A stretch of DNA of 16,244 bases, taken from assembly GCA_050309765.1 (NCBI GenBank), contig JBNRMU010000128.1, forward strand, positions 1 through 16,244, given 5' to 3'. Under the pieces are notes generated by a model, which was not told the origin of the DNA, ran no database searches, and was given only the letters and a program-made list of their open reading frames with translations. A program made the position numbers and the translations under genes. This stretch comes from CALWRM01 sp050309765 (GTDB lineage Bacteria > Bacillota > Clostridia > Christensenellales > UBA1750). This document shows, piece after piece, positions 1 through 7,142 of this stretch (position 1 is its first letter; every line of letters starts with the position of its first letter).

Positions 1-554
1 GCGGGGACGTGCGTGACCTTTCCCTGGACGATCTGCGCCGGCACAGCGGCGTGGTTTTGCAGGAAAGCGTGCTTTTTTCCGGTTCCATCGAGGAAAACCT
101 GCGCTGGGGCGACGAGAACGCCAGCGAGGAAATCCTGCGCCGAGCTACGCAGGACGCGCAGGCCAGCGAGTTCATCGACAAGCTGCCCGAGGGGCTGGAG
201 GCCCATGTGGAACAGCGCGGCCGCAACTTCTCCGGCGGACAGAAGCAGAGGCTTTCCATCGCCCGGACCTTTGTCAAGGAGCCGGATATCCTGATCCTGG
301 ACGATTCCACCTCCGCCGTGGACATGGCCACCGAGGCAAAGCTGCAGCAGGCCCTGCGCGGGCGCGAAAAACAGGGGCTGGTGTTCATCATCGCCCAGCG
401 TATTTCCGCCATCCGCGACGCGGACCAGATACTGGTCATGGAGGGCGGCGAAATCTCCGGCATGGGCACCCACGAGGAATTGATTCGAAACAACGATATC
501 TACCGCTCCATTGTGGCATCTCAGCTGGGAGAGGAGGCGCTTGCAAATGTCTGA
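1..554 (+). CDS. Heterodimeric ABC exporter subunit with degenerate ATPase site (3' part only)
   Basis: This is the C-terminal end of the nucleotide-binding domain of an ABC half-exporter. The gene begins before the window and the reading frame enters at base 3. Visible motifs are the Q-loop (VVLQE), the signature FSGGQ at 228-242, Walker B at 291-305 and the switch loop near 387-398. The residue after the Walker B Asp is Asp (GAT 303-305) rather than the catalytic Glu, and the switch His is Gln (CAG 396-398, IIAQR). In families such as TM287/288, BmrCD and LmrCD this pattern marks the subunit carrying the non-hydrolysing site. The stop overlaps the next gene by 8 bases, which fits co-translation of the two subunits. 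The exported substrate cannot be read from the sequence; drugs, lipids or peptides are typical for the family. The membrane domain and Walker A lie outside the window. Confidence 0.93.
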   Translation, partial: GDVRDLSLDDLRRHSGVVLQESVLFSGSIEENLRWGDENASEEILRRATQDAQASEFIDKLPEGLEAHVEQRGRNFSGGQKQRLSIARTFVKEPDILILDDSTSAVDMATEAKLQQALRGREKQGLVFIIAQRISAIRDADQILVMEGGEISGMGTHEELIRNNDIYRSIVASQLGEEALANV

Positions 555-2388
555 AAGAAGAAATGAAACCCAGCAAAGGCCTATGGGCCCCGGCCCCGGC
601 CGCGGACCGGGCCCAAGGGGTATGGGTATGGTCTTCCAAAAGCCCAAGGACGCCAAGGGCACGCTGCGCCGCCTGATCGGCTTTTTGAAGGGCAACTTCG
701 GCCTGATCGTGCTGGTGATGGTCATGTCCCTGCTCACGGCGGGTATCTCCATCCTTTCCACCCGCATTTACGGCGTGGTGATTGACGACTACATCGTATC
801 CGGCGATCTGGCTGGACTTACCCGCATCGCCGTCGGCCTTTTGACAATGTACCTTGTCAACGTTCTGGCCGTGTATCTGCAAAACACGCGTATGGTGGAC
901 ATTGCCCAGCGCACATCCCTGCGGCTCAGGCGTGCGTTGTTCGACAGCATTCAAAACCTGCCGCTCAAGTTTTTCGACACCCATTCCAGCGGCGATCTGA
1001 TGTCCAGACTGACCAACGATGTGGACACCATATCAAATACATTGTCCATGAACGTGACGCAGTTGTTCGGCGGATTGGTGAACGTGATCGGCACCTTTGT
1101 GGCCATGCTCCTTTTGAGCCCTATGCTGACGCTGATCTCCATCATCACCATTCCGCTGATGCTGATCATCACCCGCACCCTGGCCACCATCATGCGCAAA
1201 TTGTATAAGAAGCAGCAGATGGACCTGGGCACGCTCAACGGCTACATCGAGGAGATGGTTTCCGGCCAGAAGGCCGTGAAGCTATTTTCCCAGGAGGAGC
1301 AGGTCAAGACGCGATTTGGCACCCTTAACGAAAACCTGCGCAAAAGCGGCATGAAGGCCGAGATCGTGGGCGGCGCCATGGGCCCTACCATGAACATGAT
1401 CAACAACCTTTCCTACCTGATCGTGGCGGTGGCTGGCGGCTATTTGATCCTGCGCTACGGTGTGATCAGCGTGGGCATCGTGTTCTCGTTCCTGCTGTAT
1501 ATGAAGAATTTCGGCCGGCCCCTGAGCGAGATCGCCAATATGTTCAACACCATTCAATCCGCCCTGGCGGCTGCCGAGCGCGTATTTGAGGTGATGGACG
1601 AAACGCCCGAGCAGGACGCCGAGGGCGCGCAGGCAGACCGCAAGATCGAGGGCGACATCGACTTTGAGGACGTGACCTTCTCGTATGTCGAGGGCACGCC
1701 GGTATTAAAGCATGCGAGCCTTGAGGCCAAGAAGGGCCAGCAGATCGCCATCGTCGGTCCCACGGGCGCGGGCAAGACGACCATCATTTCCTTGCTTACG
1801 CGCTTTTACGACCGCGACAGCGGCCAGATCCTTGTGGATGGCCGGCCCATAGATGAAATGACGCGCGACTGTGTGCGTAAAAACGTCGGTATGGTTTTGC
1901 AGGATACCTATCTGTTTTCCGAGTCCGTGCGCGACAACATCCGTTACGGTCGGCCCGACGCCACGGACGAGGAGGTGGAGCAAGCCGCGCGCATGGGCGG
2001 CGCGGATTCCTTCATCCGCCATTTGCCGGAGGGCTACGACACCGTGCTGCTGGACAACGGCGGCAACATCTCGCAGGGCCAGCGGCAGTTACTGGCCATC
2101 TCCCGTGCGATACTGGCCGACCCCGGCGTTTTGATCCTGGACGAGGCGACAAGCTCCATCGACACGCGCACGGAGCTGAAGATCCAGGAGGCGATGCTAA
2201 AGCTTATGCAGGGCAGAACGTCCTTCATCATCGCGCACCGGCTTTCGACCATCCGCGGCGCGGACAAGATCATCGTCATCGACAAGGGCGAGGTCGTGGA
2301 GACCGGAACCCACGACGAGCTGCTGAAAAAGAACGGCTTTTACGCCAATTTGTACAACAGCCAGTTCAAAACGGGCATGGCCCTGTAA
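547..2388 (+). CDS. Heterodimeric ABC exporter subunit with consensus ATPase site
   Basis: A complete ABC half-exporter of 613 residues. The ATG at 547 is preferred over an in-frame upstream start because GGGAGAGGAGG lies just before it. Order of parts: a Gly/Pro/Arg-rich cytoplasmic N-terminus (about residues 10-30), a six-helix type IV exporter membrane domain (about 50-340), then the nucleotide-binding domain. Walker A is GPTGAGKTT at 404-412 (Lys410), the signature is ISQGQ at 508-512, Walker B ends with Asp532-Glu533, and the switch His is His564. This canonical half complements the degenerate half encoded just upstream, so the pair should form one heterodimeric exporter with a single working hydrolysis site. 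The glycine-rich N-terminus and the SQGQ signature also resemble TM288-type subunits. Export of toxic compounds or lipids is likely, but the substrate is unknown. A hairpin follows the gene. Confidence 0.95.
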   Translation: MSERRNETQQRPMGPGPGRGPGPRGMGMVFQKPKDAKGTLRRLIGFLKGNFGLIVLVMVMSLLTAGISILSTRIYGVVIDDYIVSGDLAGLTRIAVGLLTMYLVNVLAVYLQNTRMVDIAQRTSLRLRRALFDSIQNLPLKFFDTHSSGDLMSRLTNDVDTISNTLSMNVTQLFGGLVNVIGTFVAMLLLSPMLTLISIITIPLMLIITRTLATIMRKLYKKQQMDLGTLNGYIEEMVSGQKAVKLFSQEEQVKTRFGTLNENLRKSGMKAEIVGGAMGPTMNMINNLSYLIVAVAGGYLILRYGVISVGIVFSFLLYMKNFGRPLSEIANMFNTIQSALAAAERVFEVMDETPEQDAEGAQADRKIEGDIDFEDVTFSYVEGTPVLKHASLEAKKGQQIAIVGPTGAGKTTIISLLTRFYDRDSGQILVDGRPIDEMTRDCVRKNVGMVLQDTYLFSESVRDNIRYGRPDATDEEVEQAARMGGADSFIRHLPEGYDTVLLDNGGNISQGQRQLLAISRAILADPGVLILDEATSSIDTRTELKIQEAMLKLMQGRTSFIIAHRLSTIRGADKIIVIDKGEVVETGTHDELLKKNGFYANLYNSQFKTGMAL

Positions 2389-2401
2389 AAAGACAAAAAA
2401 G

Positions 2402-2433
2402 AAGAAGCGGAACGCAGATGCGTTCCGCTTCTT
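2402..2433. terminator. Bidirectional intrinsic terminator between convergent genes
   Basis: A perfect 14-base inverted repeat, AAGAAGCGGAACGC (2402-2415) and GCGTTCCGCTTCTT (2420-2433), with the four-base loop AGAT. It lies between the end of the ABC exporter (+) and the end of the baseplate-like gene (-). Read on the - strand the stem is followed by CTTTTTT (2401-2395), a good terminator tail. Read on the + strand the T-run is short (through 2434), so termination in that direction may be weaker. Confidence 0.88.
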
Positions 2434-2445
2434 TGCGTAAAAGGT

Positions 2446-3375
2446 TTATTCTTCTGTAACGGGTGCAAACTCCGTCCAGTCGCCGGACCAGCCGCTGGTA
2501 AGACCGCTGCGGGCATACAGGTTTGCGCCGTCCGTAAACAGGGCCTTGAACGCGCCCGTGGCCTTGGCAAAGTACAGCAGCAGGCCGGAGACCGCGGGAA
2601 GGTCCTCATAAGCGCTGACCCAAAGGAAACCGCAGAGCTCACCGCCAGCGATCAGGGCTTGAACGGCGGAAAGCGCGCTTTGGGCGGAATCCGGCGCCTC
2701 GCGCAGGGAAAGCAGGCGGCGTTCGTCCGGGATGGCGGCCTGGATCTGGGCAAACTCGGCGTGCGTGTGGGCAGCGGGCGTGAAGGCGTTGGGCTTGCCG
2801 GGCAGGGTGTACCAGGTGACGGATACGTTCTGCACCGCGTTCTTGGCGGCGGTGCCCCATTCCTTGGCATAGTCGCCCATCTCGCGGGCGTAGCTTTTGT
2901 CCTCGCCGAGGATCTCCTGCAATTCGCCCACCTGGTCGTAGGCCAGGGCGATGGAGGACAGCGCCTGCTGCATCAGACCCACCTGCGCCTCGGATAAGCT
3001 ATAATCGGCAGGCAGGGAATCGTCCTCCAGAACGGTGTAGGTGAAGCGGCCCACGGTCAGGCGCACGCCGTTTTCGTCGTAAACGGTGGCCGTGCAGCGG
3101 GCAACACCCGCGCAGGCGAGCAGGGGCGCGGTCAGGGCGATGGAGTAGCCGCCCTCGCTTTCCTTGACCAGAAGGTAGGTGACGGCATCCTGCGCGCCCT
3201 CAAAGAGCACCTGCAGGGCGGCGCTGCAGCCGCTGTCCTCGCCGATGGGCGTGTCGCCGTCGCAGAAGGACAGGTGAAGAACAGAGGACTGCCTGTCGCC
3301 CCGGTAGAAGACCAGGGCGCGGGCAAGGGGATAGGTTTCGCGGGCGTTGAGCGTTAAACTGTGTTCGATCGGCAT
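2446..3375 (-). CDS. Phage baseplate upper protein / tail-fibre-like protein (BppU type)
   Basis: A 309-residue protein whose first ~130 residues resemble the BppU N-terminal domain of lactococcal phage baseplates (LTLNARETYPLARALVFYRGD, then beta-rich sequence). It is followed by a helical, possibly coiled-coil stretch around residues 140-190 and an AHTHAEF motif of the kind found in phage tail-fibre stalks. The C-terminus (about 250-309) is rich in Trp, Gly and Tyr and could be a binding tip. The start at 3375 is chosen over upstream in-frame starts because AGGAGG sits nine bases before it. In phages such proteins form the host-binding part of the tail. No other phage, capsid, lysis or integration gene is nearby, so this is an orphan: a prophage remnant, a domesticated gene, or cargo. 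The reading frame is intact. There is no clear signal peptide, and its present role is unknown. Confidence 0.72.
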   Translation of the reverse strand: MPIEHSLTLNARETYPLARALVFYRGDRQSSVLHLSFCDGDTPIGEDSGCSAALQVLFEGAQDAVTYLLVKESEGGYSIALTAPLLACAGVARCTATVYDENGVRLTVGRFTYTVLEDDSLPADYSLSEAQVGLMQQALSSIALAYDQVGELQEILGEDKSYAREMGDYAKEWGTAAKNAVQNVSVTWYTLPGKPNAFTPAAHTHAEFAQIQAAIPDERRLLSLREAPDSAQSALSAVQALIAGGELCGFLWVSAYEDLPAVSGLLLYFAKATGAFKALFTDGANLYARSGLTSGWSGDWTEFAPVTEE

Positions 3376-3440
3376 AAAAAAGTCCCTCCTTTTGTACTTG
3401 GTTGCATAAAAACCATAGCACAGCGGGAGGGACGTTTTTT
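3376..3440 (-). promoter_or_regulatory. Inverted repeat that is terminator-like and sequesters the SD of the baseplate-like gene
   Basis: GTCCCTCC (3382-3389) and GGAGGGAC (3426-3433) form a perfect 8-bp stem. It is flanked outside by A6 (3376-3381) on the left and by T6 (3435-3440, after one G) on the right. A second small repeat, TGGTT (3399-3403) with AACCA (3411-3415), nests in the loop. On the - strand the 3' arm carries the AGGAGGG Shine-Dalgarno of the baseplate-like gene, and the following T6 runs directly into its ATG. The element could therefore terminate the permease operon, attenuate the downstream gene, or hide its ribosome binding site. The 36-base loop weakens the case for a simple terminator. 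Confidence 0.55.
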
Positions 3441-3468
3441 CCCGGAAAACAGGCAACGGGTGTTTGGA

Positions 3469-5631
3469 TCAGAAGCTCGGCTTTACGGAAAGGAGTTTTG
3501 CCGCCTGCTCGTTGGTGATAGGGAAGTACAGGCAGCGCAGGGAGCGGTGTTCATAACGATCGTCCAGTTCCAGTCCCATTTCGACGGACAGGTATAGCCG
3601 CGGGCCGTCCCAGGCGGCGGGCGTTTTGCTTGCCAGCACCGGACGCAGGGCGTCGAAAAGGGGCGCAGGGTCCAGCTGCTGTCCGCTCTCGCTGTTTAGA
3701 ATGAGCCCGTTTTCGCCCTGGTAGAAATCAAAATAGGCATGGCCAGTGGAGTGGAGCTGGCCGTTTACGGCGATGTTTTCCAGCCGCATTTGCATATAGG
3801 CATAGTTAAGCGTATCGGGGTTTTGCAAAAGGGGCAGGATCGTGTCGGCCTCCTCAGCACGGTTGGCGAAGAGCATATCGAGATAGGCTTGGGCGGTTTT
3901 GGGTGTATCGCCCGTCAGATTGTTTCTCAACTCAAAGTGCTTCAGGCCATTGTAACCCATGACGTAAAAGCTGACTTCCGGCGCCTCGGGCGCGTCGATG
4001 GGGTAGAGATTCCAGTAAAGGGAGACGGGATCCTCGTCCGATACCCCTTCCGAAGAGGCGACCGCTGGCTGGACGGGGGCGTACTCTGTGGGCCGCACCA
4101 TTATGGCGTTTGACAAAAAGGAGACGTCGGCGGACGGGTCCAAAGCGGCGATTTCCGAACGGTATATGTCAAACAAAGCTTTGGCCTGCGTTTTGTCGCA
4201 GCCATCCAGCTGCACGGTCAGGAGCTGGTTGTCGCGCGGCAGGGACGCTTTTGCCTTCACGATGGCCTCGTTTTGGCTGAAAACCTGCTCAAGGAGCATC
4301 TGGTCGTCGTAAGAAAAGGACAGGTTGCGGTAGACCGTGCGCCCGTTTTTGAGCTTGATGCGCAAAAACTGGGTGTCGTAAATGGGGTAGTCCGGCTGGC
4401 CGGAGATGCGCTCGCTGACGAGGGAAAAGAGACGCTCGTCCTGCACGGGGATCTGCTCTACCATCAGGTCGCTGTAACTGGGGTTCATCGTGTCATCCGG
4501 CAGGAAGTAGACGCTGCGGATGGATTCGGGGGGCACGACGCGGTTTTTCTCGGCACTGCCATACAGGTACGAGCCAAAGGGCAACAGAGCGGAAACAACG
4601 AGCACAATGGGCAGCACATACAGCGCCGGAAGCAGCCGCCTGGCCGAGCGGGTGGTGAGCAGCTCATACAGGAAGTAGACCAGCAGGCCGCTGACAAAAA
4701 GCACCAGGATGGGGCCGGACATGTCGCGATAGTTGTCGCTGACCAGCCAGCCAAGCTCCAATATGGTAAACATGCACAGGAAAAAGGGCAGGGCCAGCAT
4801 GCCGCGGCTCAGGTGCTGCACAAGGCTGTTTACGCTGGAGCGTTCGGCCGTCTCGGAAGGGCGGCGCACAAAGCCTGCACAGCCAAGGGCGAGATACACG
4901 ATGGCAAGCCCCAGCGAGTACAACAGCGTGGAGGAACGGGAAAAGACCTCAAAACCGAAGATCTCATCAAACCCGATCACGGAGGCGGGCACATAGGCCA
5001 GCAGCGCAAAGGGCAGGTTCAGCGTAGCGTTGAACAAAAAGCCGTGCGTGAGCGGGAAAATCTGGTCGCAGACGACACTGACCAGCAGCCCGCAGACCAG
5101 GGAAATGGCACGGGGCAGAAACAGCAGCAGCGCACCCAGCACAAAGGCGGAGATATAGCTGCCTGTAAAGGACAGGGCCACGGTGAGCGCGCCGAGCACC
5201 AGCATGGAGCCGATGAAGTAGACGAGGAACAGCGCCAGCAGGTGCACGGGGATAAAGGCGGTGTGCATGAGCAGCATGACGAGCCAGCTTACGATAAGGC
5301 ACAGCGCGATCGTGCAGAAGATGCAGACCGTGATCGCAGATACGATGCTGACAAACAGGCAGCGGCGGGAGAATGGCAGGGAAAGGTAAAAATCAGAATC
5401 CCTGCGGTGCATGAGGAACGAGAAGCCGCAAAAGCCGAGCAGCACCGGGCCGATGAACAGGAACACGGCCAGGGTGGGGGCGATGCTCTCCAGGGTGCGG
5501 TACTGTGCGGAACCAAGCACCAGGGGAAGCACGGTGAAGCTCACACACACGGCGAGCAGGGAAAGCGCGGGTATGCGCAGCCGCCGCAGCGTATCTGAAA
5601 ACAGGCGCGGGCTGAAAAGCGTGTTTTTCAT
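3469..5631 (-). CDS. ABC-2-type transporter permease of a GntR/ABC operon
   Basis: A 720-residue integral membrane protein. The N-terminal half (about residues 15-355) contains roughly eight hydrophobic helices in the ABC-2 permease style, including the loop HRRDSDFYLSLPFSRR near residue 75, which is typical of permeases in GntR/ATPase/permease operons of Clostridia. The last helix is around residues 333-355, and about 360 mostly soluble residues follow, probably on the outer face of the membrane. Its ATG overlaps the stop of the ATPase gene as ATGA, so translation is coupled and the two should form one transporter. It is much larger than common ABC-2 permeases because of the soluble tail, which may sense or bind a ligand. 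Relatives such as Ytr and Bcr-like systems respond to cell-wall antibiotics, but the substrate here cannot be inferred. The element at 3376-3440 may end its transcript. Confidence 0.85.
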   Translation of the reverse strand: MKNTLFSPRLFSDTLRRLRIPALSLLAVCVSFTVLPLVLGSAQYRTLESIAPTLAVFLFIGPVLLGFCGFSFLMHRRDSDFYLSLPFSRRCLFVSIVSAITVCIFCTIALCLIVSWLVMLLMHTAFIPVHLLALFLVYFIGSMLVLGALTVALSFTGSYISAFVLGALLLFLPRAISLVCGLLVSVVCDQIFPLTHGFLFNATLNLPFALLAYVPASVIGFDEIFGFEVFSRSSTLLYSLGLAIVYLALGCAGFVRRPSETAERSSVNSLVQHLSRGMLALPFFLCMFTILELGWLVSDNYRDMSGPILVLFVSGLLVYFLYELLTTRSARRLLPALYVLPIVLVVSALLPFGSYLYGSAEKNRVVPPESIRSVYFLPDDTMNPSYSDLMVEQIPVQDERLFSLVSERISGQPDYPIYDTQFLRIKLKNGRTVYRNLSFSYDDQMLLEQVFSQNEAIVKAKASLPRDNQLLTVQLDGCDKTQAKALFDIYRSEIAALDPSADVSFLSNAIMVRPTEYAPVQPAVASSEGVSDEDPVSLYWNLYPIDAPEAPEVSFYVMGYNGLKHFELRNNLTGDTPKTAQAYLDMLFANRAEEADTILPLLQNPDTLNYAYMQMRLENIAVNGQLHSTGHAYFDFYQGENGLILNSESGQQLDPAPLFDALRPVLASKTPAAWDGPRLYLSVEMGLELDDRYEHRSLRCLYFPITNEQAAKLLSVKPSF

Positions 5632-6557
5632 GCAGATTTGCCTCCGTTTCCGTTGCCCTCCAGAAGGGACAGATCGAATTGATAGCCAAGGGCGCTCATC
5701 TCGTGCACGAACAACTCCTCCAACGTGCGGGGCGAAAGCGCCAGCAGCAGGGGGGAGTGCGTGCGCAGCTGGGCGTAGGCCTCGTCGCGATCGCCGCGCA
5801 CGATGGCCGTGGCAACCGAGCCCTGCTTGTGGAACTCCAGCAGGGACAGGCCGTCGAAAATCTCCTCGCCAAAGGGCGCGGGGCAGGCGATCTGCACCTT
5901 GAACAGGCTGGTCTTCAGGTCCTGGATATCGCTTTCAAACACGATACCGCCCTTGTGCAAAAGGGTCAGCTGGTCGCAGGTATCCTCCAGCTCGCGCAGG
6001 GAATGGCTGGCGATGACCGCCGTGAAGCTGCGCTGGGCCGCTTCGGCGTACAAAAGACGCTTAACCATGGAGCGCATCACCGGGTCCAGACCGTCGAAGG
6101 TCTCGTCCAGCAGCAGGTACTTCGTGTTGCCGGCCAGCGCCAGAGCGATGGCCGCCTGCCTGCGCATGCCCTTGGAAAAGCGGCCAAACGGCGCGCGGGG
6201 ATCAAGCCCCAGCAGCTTTGCAAGCTCCTGCATGCGGATCAGGGAAAAGCCCTCGTAGGAGGCGGCGTAGGTGGCGGCGACGGAGTACATATTGGCGCCG
6301 GAGGGAAGATACAGATCGTCCGCGAGGGAGCAGATATCCGCCTTTGCCTTCGGGTTGTCGTAAACGGGCGCACCAGACAGGGTGACGGTGCCGGAGCTTG
6401 CCTTATACACGCCGCTGATCAGGCGCAGCAGGGTGGACTTGCCTGCCCCGTTGGAGCCCACAAGGCCGTAGATGCAGCCCTCGGGGATGGTAAGATTCAG
6501 ATTTTTCAGCGCATACAGGTCACCGAAGCGCTTGGAAAGCTGTTTTAATTCAATCAT
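5628..6557 (-). CDS. ABC transporter ATP-binding protein (YtrB/BcrA-like)
   Basis: A 309-residue cytoplasmic ATPase that powers the permease encoded directly after it. The start at 6557 gives the usual beginning MIELKQLSKRFG and has GAAGGAG upstream; the longer open frame before it has no support. Motifs in order: Walker A GSNGAGKST near residue 38, a Q-loop region with CSLADD near 85, the signature SKGMRRQ near 133, Walker B LLLDETFDGLD near 155, and the switch His in IASHSL near 187. The C-terminal ~90 residues form an extra domain typical of ABC-2 ATPases of the antibiotic-response type. The start overlaps the end of the GntR gene by 8 bases and the stop overlaps the permease start, so the three genes form one tightly coupled operon. 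Substrate unknown. Confidence 0.93.
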   Translation of the reverse strand: MIELKQLSKRFGDLYALKNLNLTIPEGCIYGLVGSNGAGKSTLLRLISGVYKASSGTVTLSGAPVYDNPKAKADICSLADDLYLPSGANMYSVAATYAASYEGFSLIRMQELAKLLGLDPRAPFGRFSKGMRRQAAIALALAGNTKYLLLDETFDGLDPVMRSMVKRLLYAEAAQRSFTAVIASHSLRELEDTCDQLTLLHKGGIVFESDIQDLKTSLFKVQIACPAPFGEEIFDGLSLLEFHKQGSVATAIVRGDRDEAYAQLRTHSPLLLALSPRTLEELFVHEMSALGYQFDLSLLEGNGNGGKSA

Positions 6558-6948
6558 GGGTGGTTTCTCCTTCTTCGTTTGCCTGGGCCAGCGCGCTTTG
6601 CACGCAGGAAAGGATCTCCGCCCCCGTGACGCCCGCCTGGGTAAGACGAAGCACCAGCGCGGAAAGTTCGCTGAGCGACTGGCGGGAACGGTCCGTGAGA
6701 CGGTGTTTGGCACATTCGGTGATGAAGCGGCCGTTGCCGGGCACGCTCACGCACAGGCCGCGGCGTTCCAGTTCCGCATAGGCCTTTTGCAGCGTGTTGG
6801 GGTTTACGCCCAGCTCCACCGACAGACTGCGCACCGAGGGCAGCAGATCGCCGCGTACAAGGTCGCCCAGAAGGATATGCATCTCTACCTGCGAGATGAT
6901 TTGCTCATAGATCGGGGTGCGCGACAGTTTGTCGACCGTGATCAGCAA
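6550..6948 (-). CDS. GntR-family transcriptional regulator (YtrA subfamily)
   Basis: A short GntR-type repressor of 132 residues. The winged-helix domain spans about residues 3-75 (SRTPIYEQIISQVEMHIL, then LPSVRSLSVELGVNPNTLQKAYAELERRG and the wing PGNGRFI). The tail after it is only about 55 residues, the short tail characteristic of the YtrA subfamily rather than FadR or HutC types. I place the start at TTG 6948 because AAGGGAGG ends nine bases before it; an upstream TTG at 6972 would put that SD inside the gene. It is first in the operon with the ATPase and permease, and a long inverted repeat lies just upstream at the predicted transcription start. It should therefore repress its own operon until an inducer, or a state signalled by the transporter, releases it. 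Confidence 0.92.
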   Translation of the reverse strand: MLITVDKLSRTPIYEQIISQVEMHILLGDLVRGDLLPSVRSLSVELGVNPNTLQKAYAELERRGLCVSVPGNGRFITECAKHRLTDRSRQSLSELSALVLRLTQAGVTGAEILSCVQSALAQANEEGETTHD

Positions 6949-6974
6949 AGCAAAAGACCTCCCTTCTTGCAAAA

Positions 6975-7003
6975 TAAGTGTACTATCATGACTAATACAC
7001 TTA
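6975..7003. promoter_or_regulatory. Probable GntR operator (29-bp inverted repeat)
   Basis: TAAGTGTACTA (6975-6985) and TAATACACTTA (6993-7003) are inverted copies matching at 10 of 11 positions around the 7-base centre TCATGAC. The repeat begins one base beyond the -10 box of the - strand promoter and covers the expected transcription start of the GntR operon, a classic position for autorepression. AGTGTA...TACACT arms are the style of site expected for YtrA-type regulators, though binding here is inferred. Confidence 0.75.
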
Positions 7004-7004
7004 G

Positions 7005-7033
7005 AGCATAAGGGCGCATCTCAAAACTGTCAA
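7005..7033 (-). promoter_or_regulatory. Sigma-A promoter of the GntR/ABC operon
   Basis: On the - strand, TTGACA (7033-7028) is a perfect -35 box, followed by a 17-base spacer and TATGCT (7010-7005) as the -10 box. The predicted start near 6998 falls inside the inverted repeat. The leader to the TTG start is about 50 bases. Confidence 0.82.
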
Positions 7034-7071
7034 GTCCAAATTTTGAATAAAGTTTTGCATCCGTGTTCTTG

Positions 7072-7100
7072 TTGCAGTTTCTATACTAAAATGCTATGCT
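7072..7100 (+). promoter_or_regulatory. Sigma-A promoter of the eutH-like/MBL operon
   Basis: TTGCAG (7072-7077), a 17-base spacer and TATGCT (7095-7100) precede the EutH-like gene by about 40 bases. It points away from the GntR promoter. The A/T-rich stretch between the two promoters (7034-7071) holds no further clear operator. Confidence 0.6.
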
Positions 7101-7142
7101 GAAAAAGCAAACACAAAGGCTGAAAAAGGGGAGAGTATCGAC

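Noticed and set aside
4273..5598. A 441-codon + strand open frame rich in Gln, His, Gly and Arg
   Set aside because: It lies antisense to the ABC-2 permease, has no motif or SD, and its composition is the usual shadow of hydrophobic codons on the other strand.
5679..6548. A 289-codon + strand open frame opposite the ABC ATPase
   Set aside because: A Gln/Gly/His-rich shadow of the ATPase gene, whose Walker and signature motifs are all intact on the - strand.
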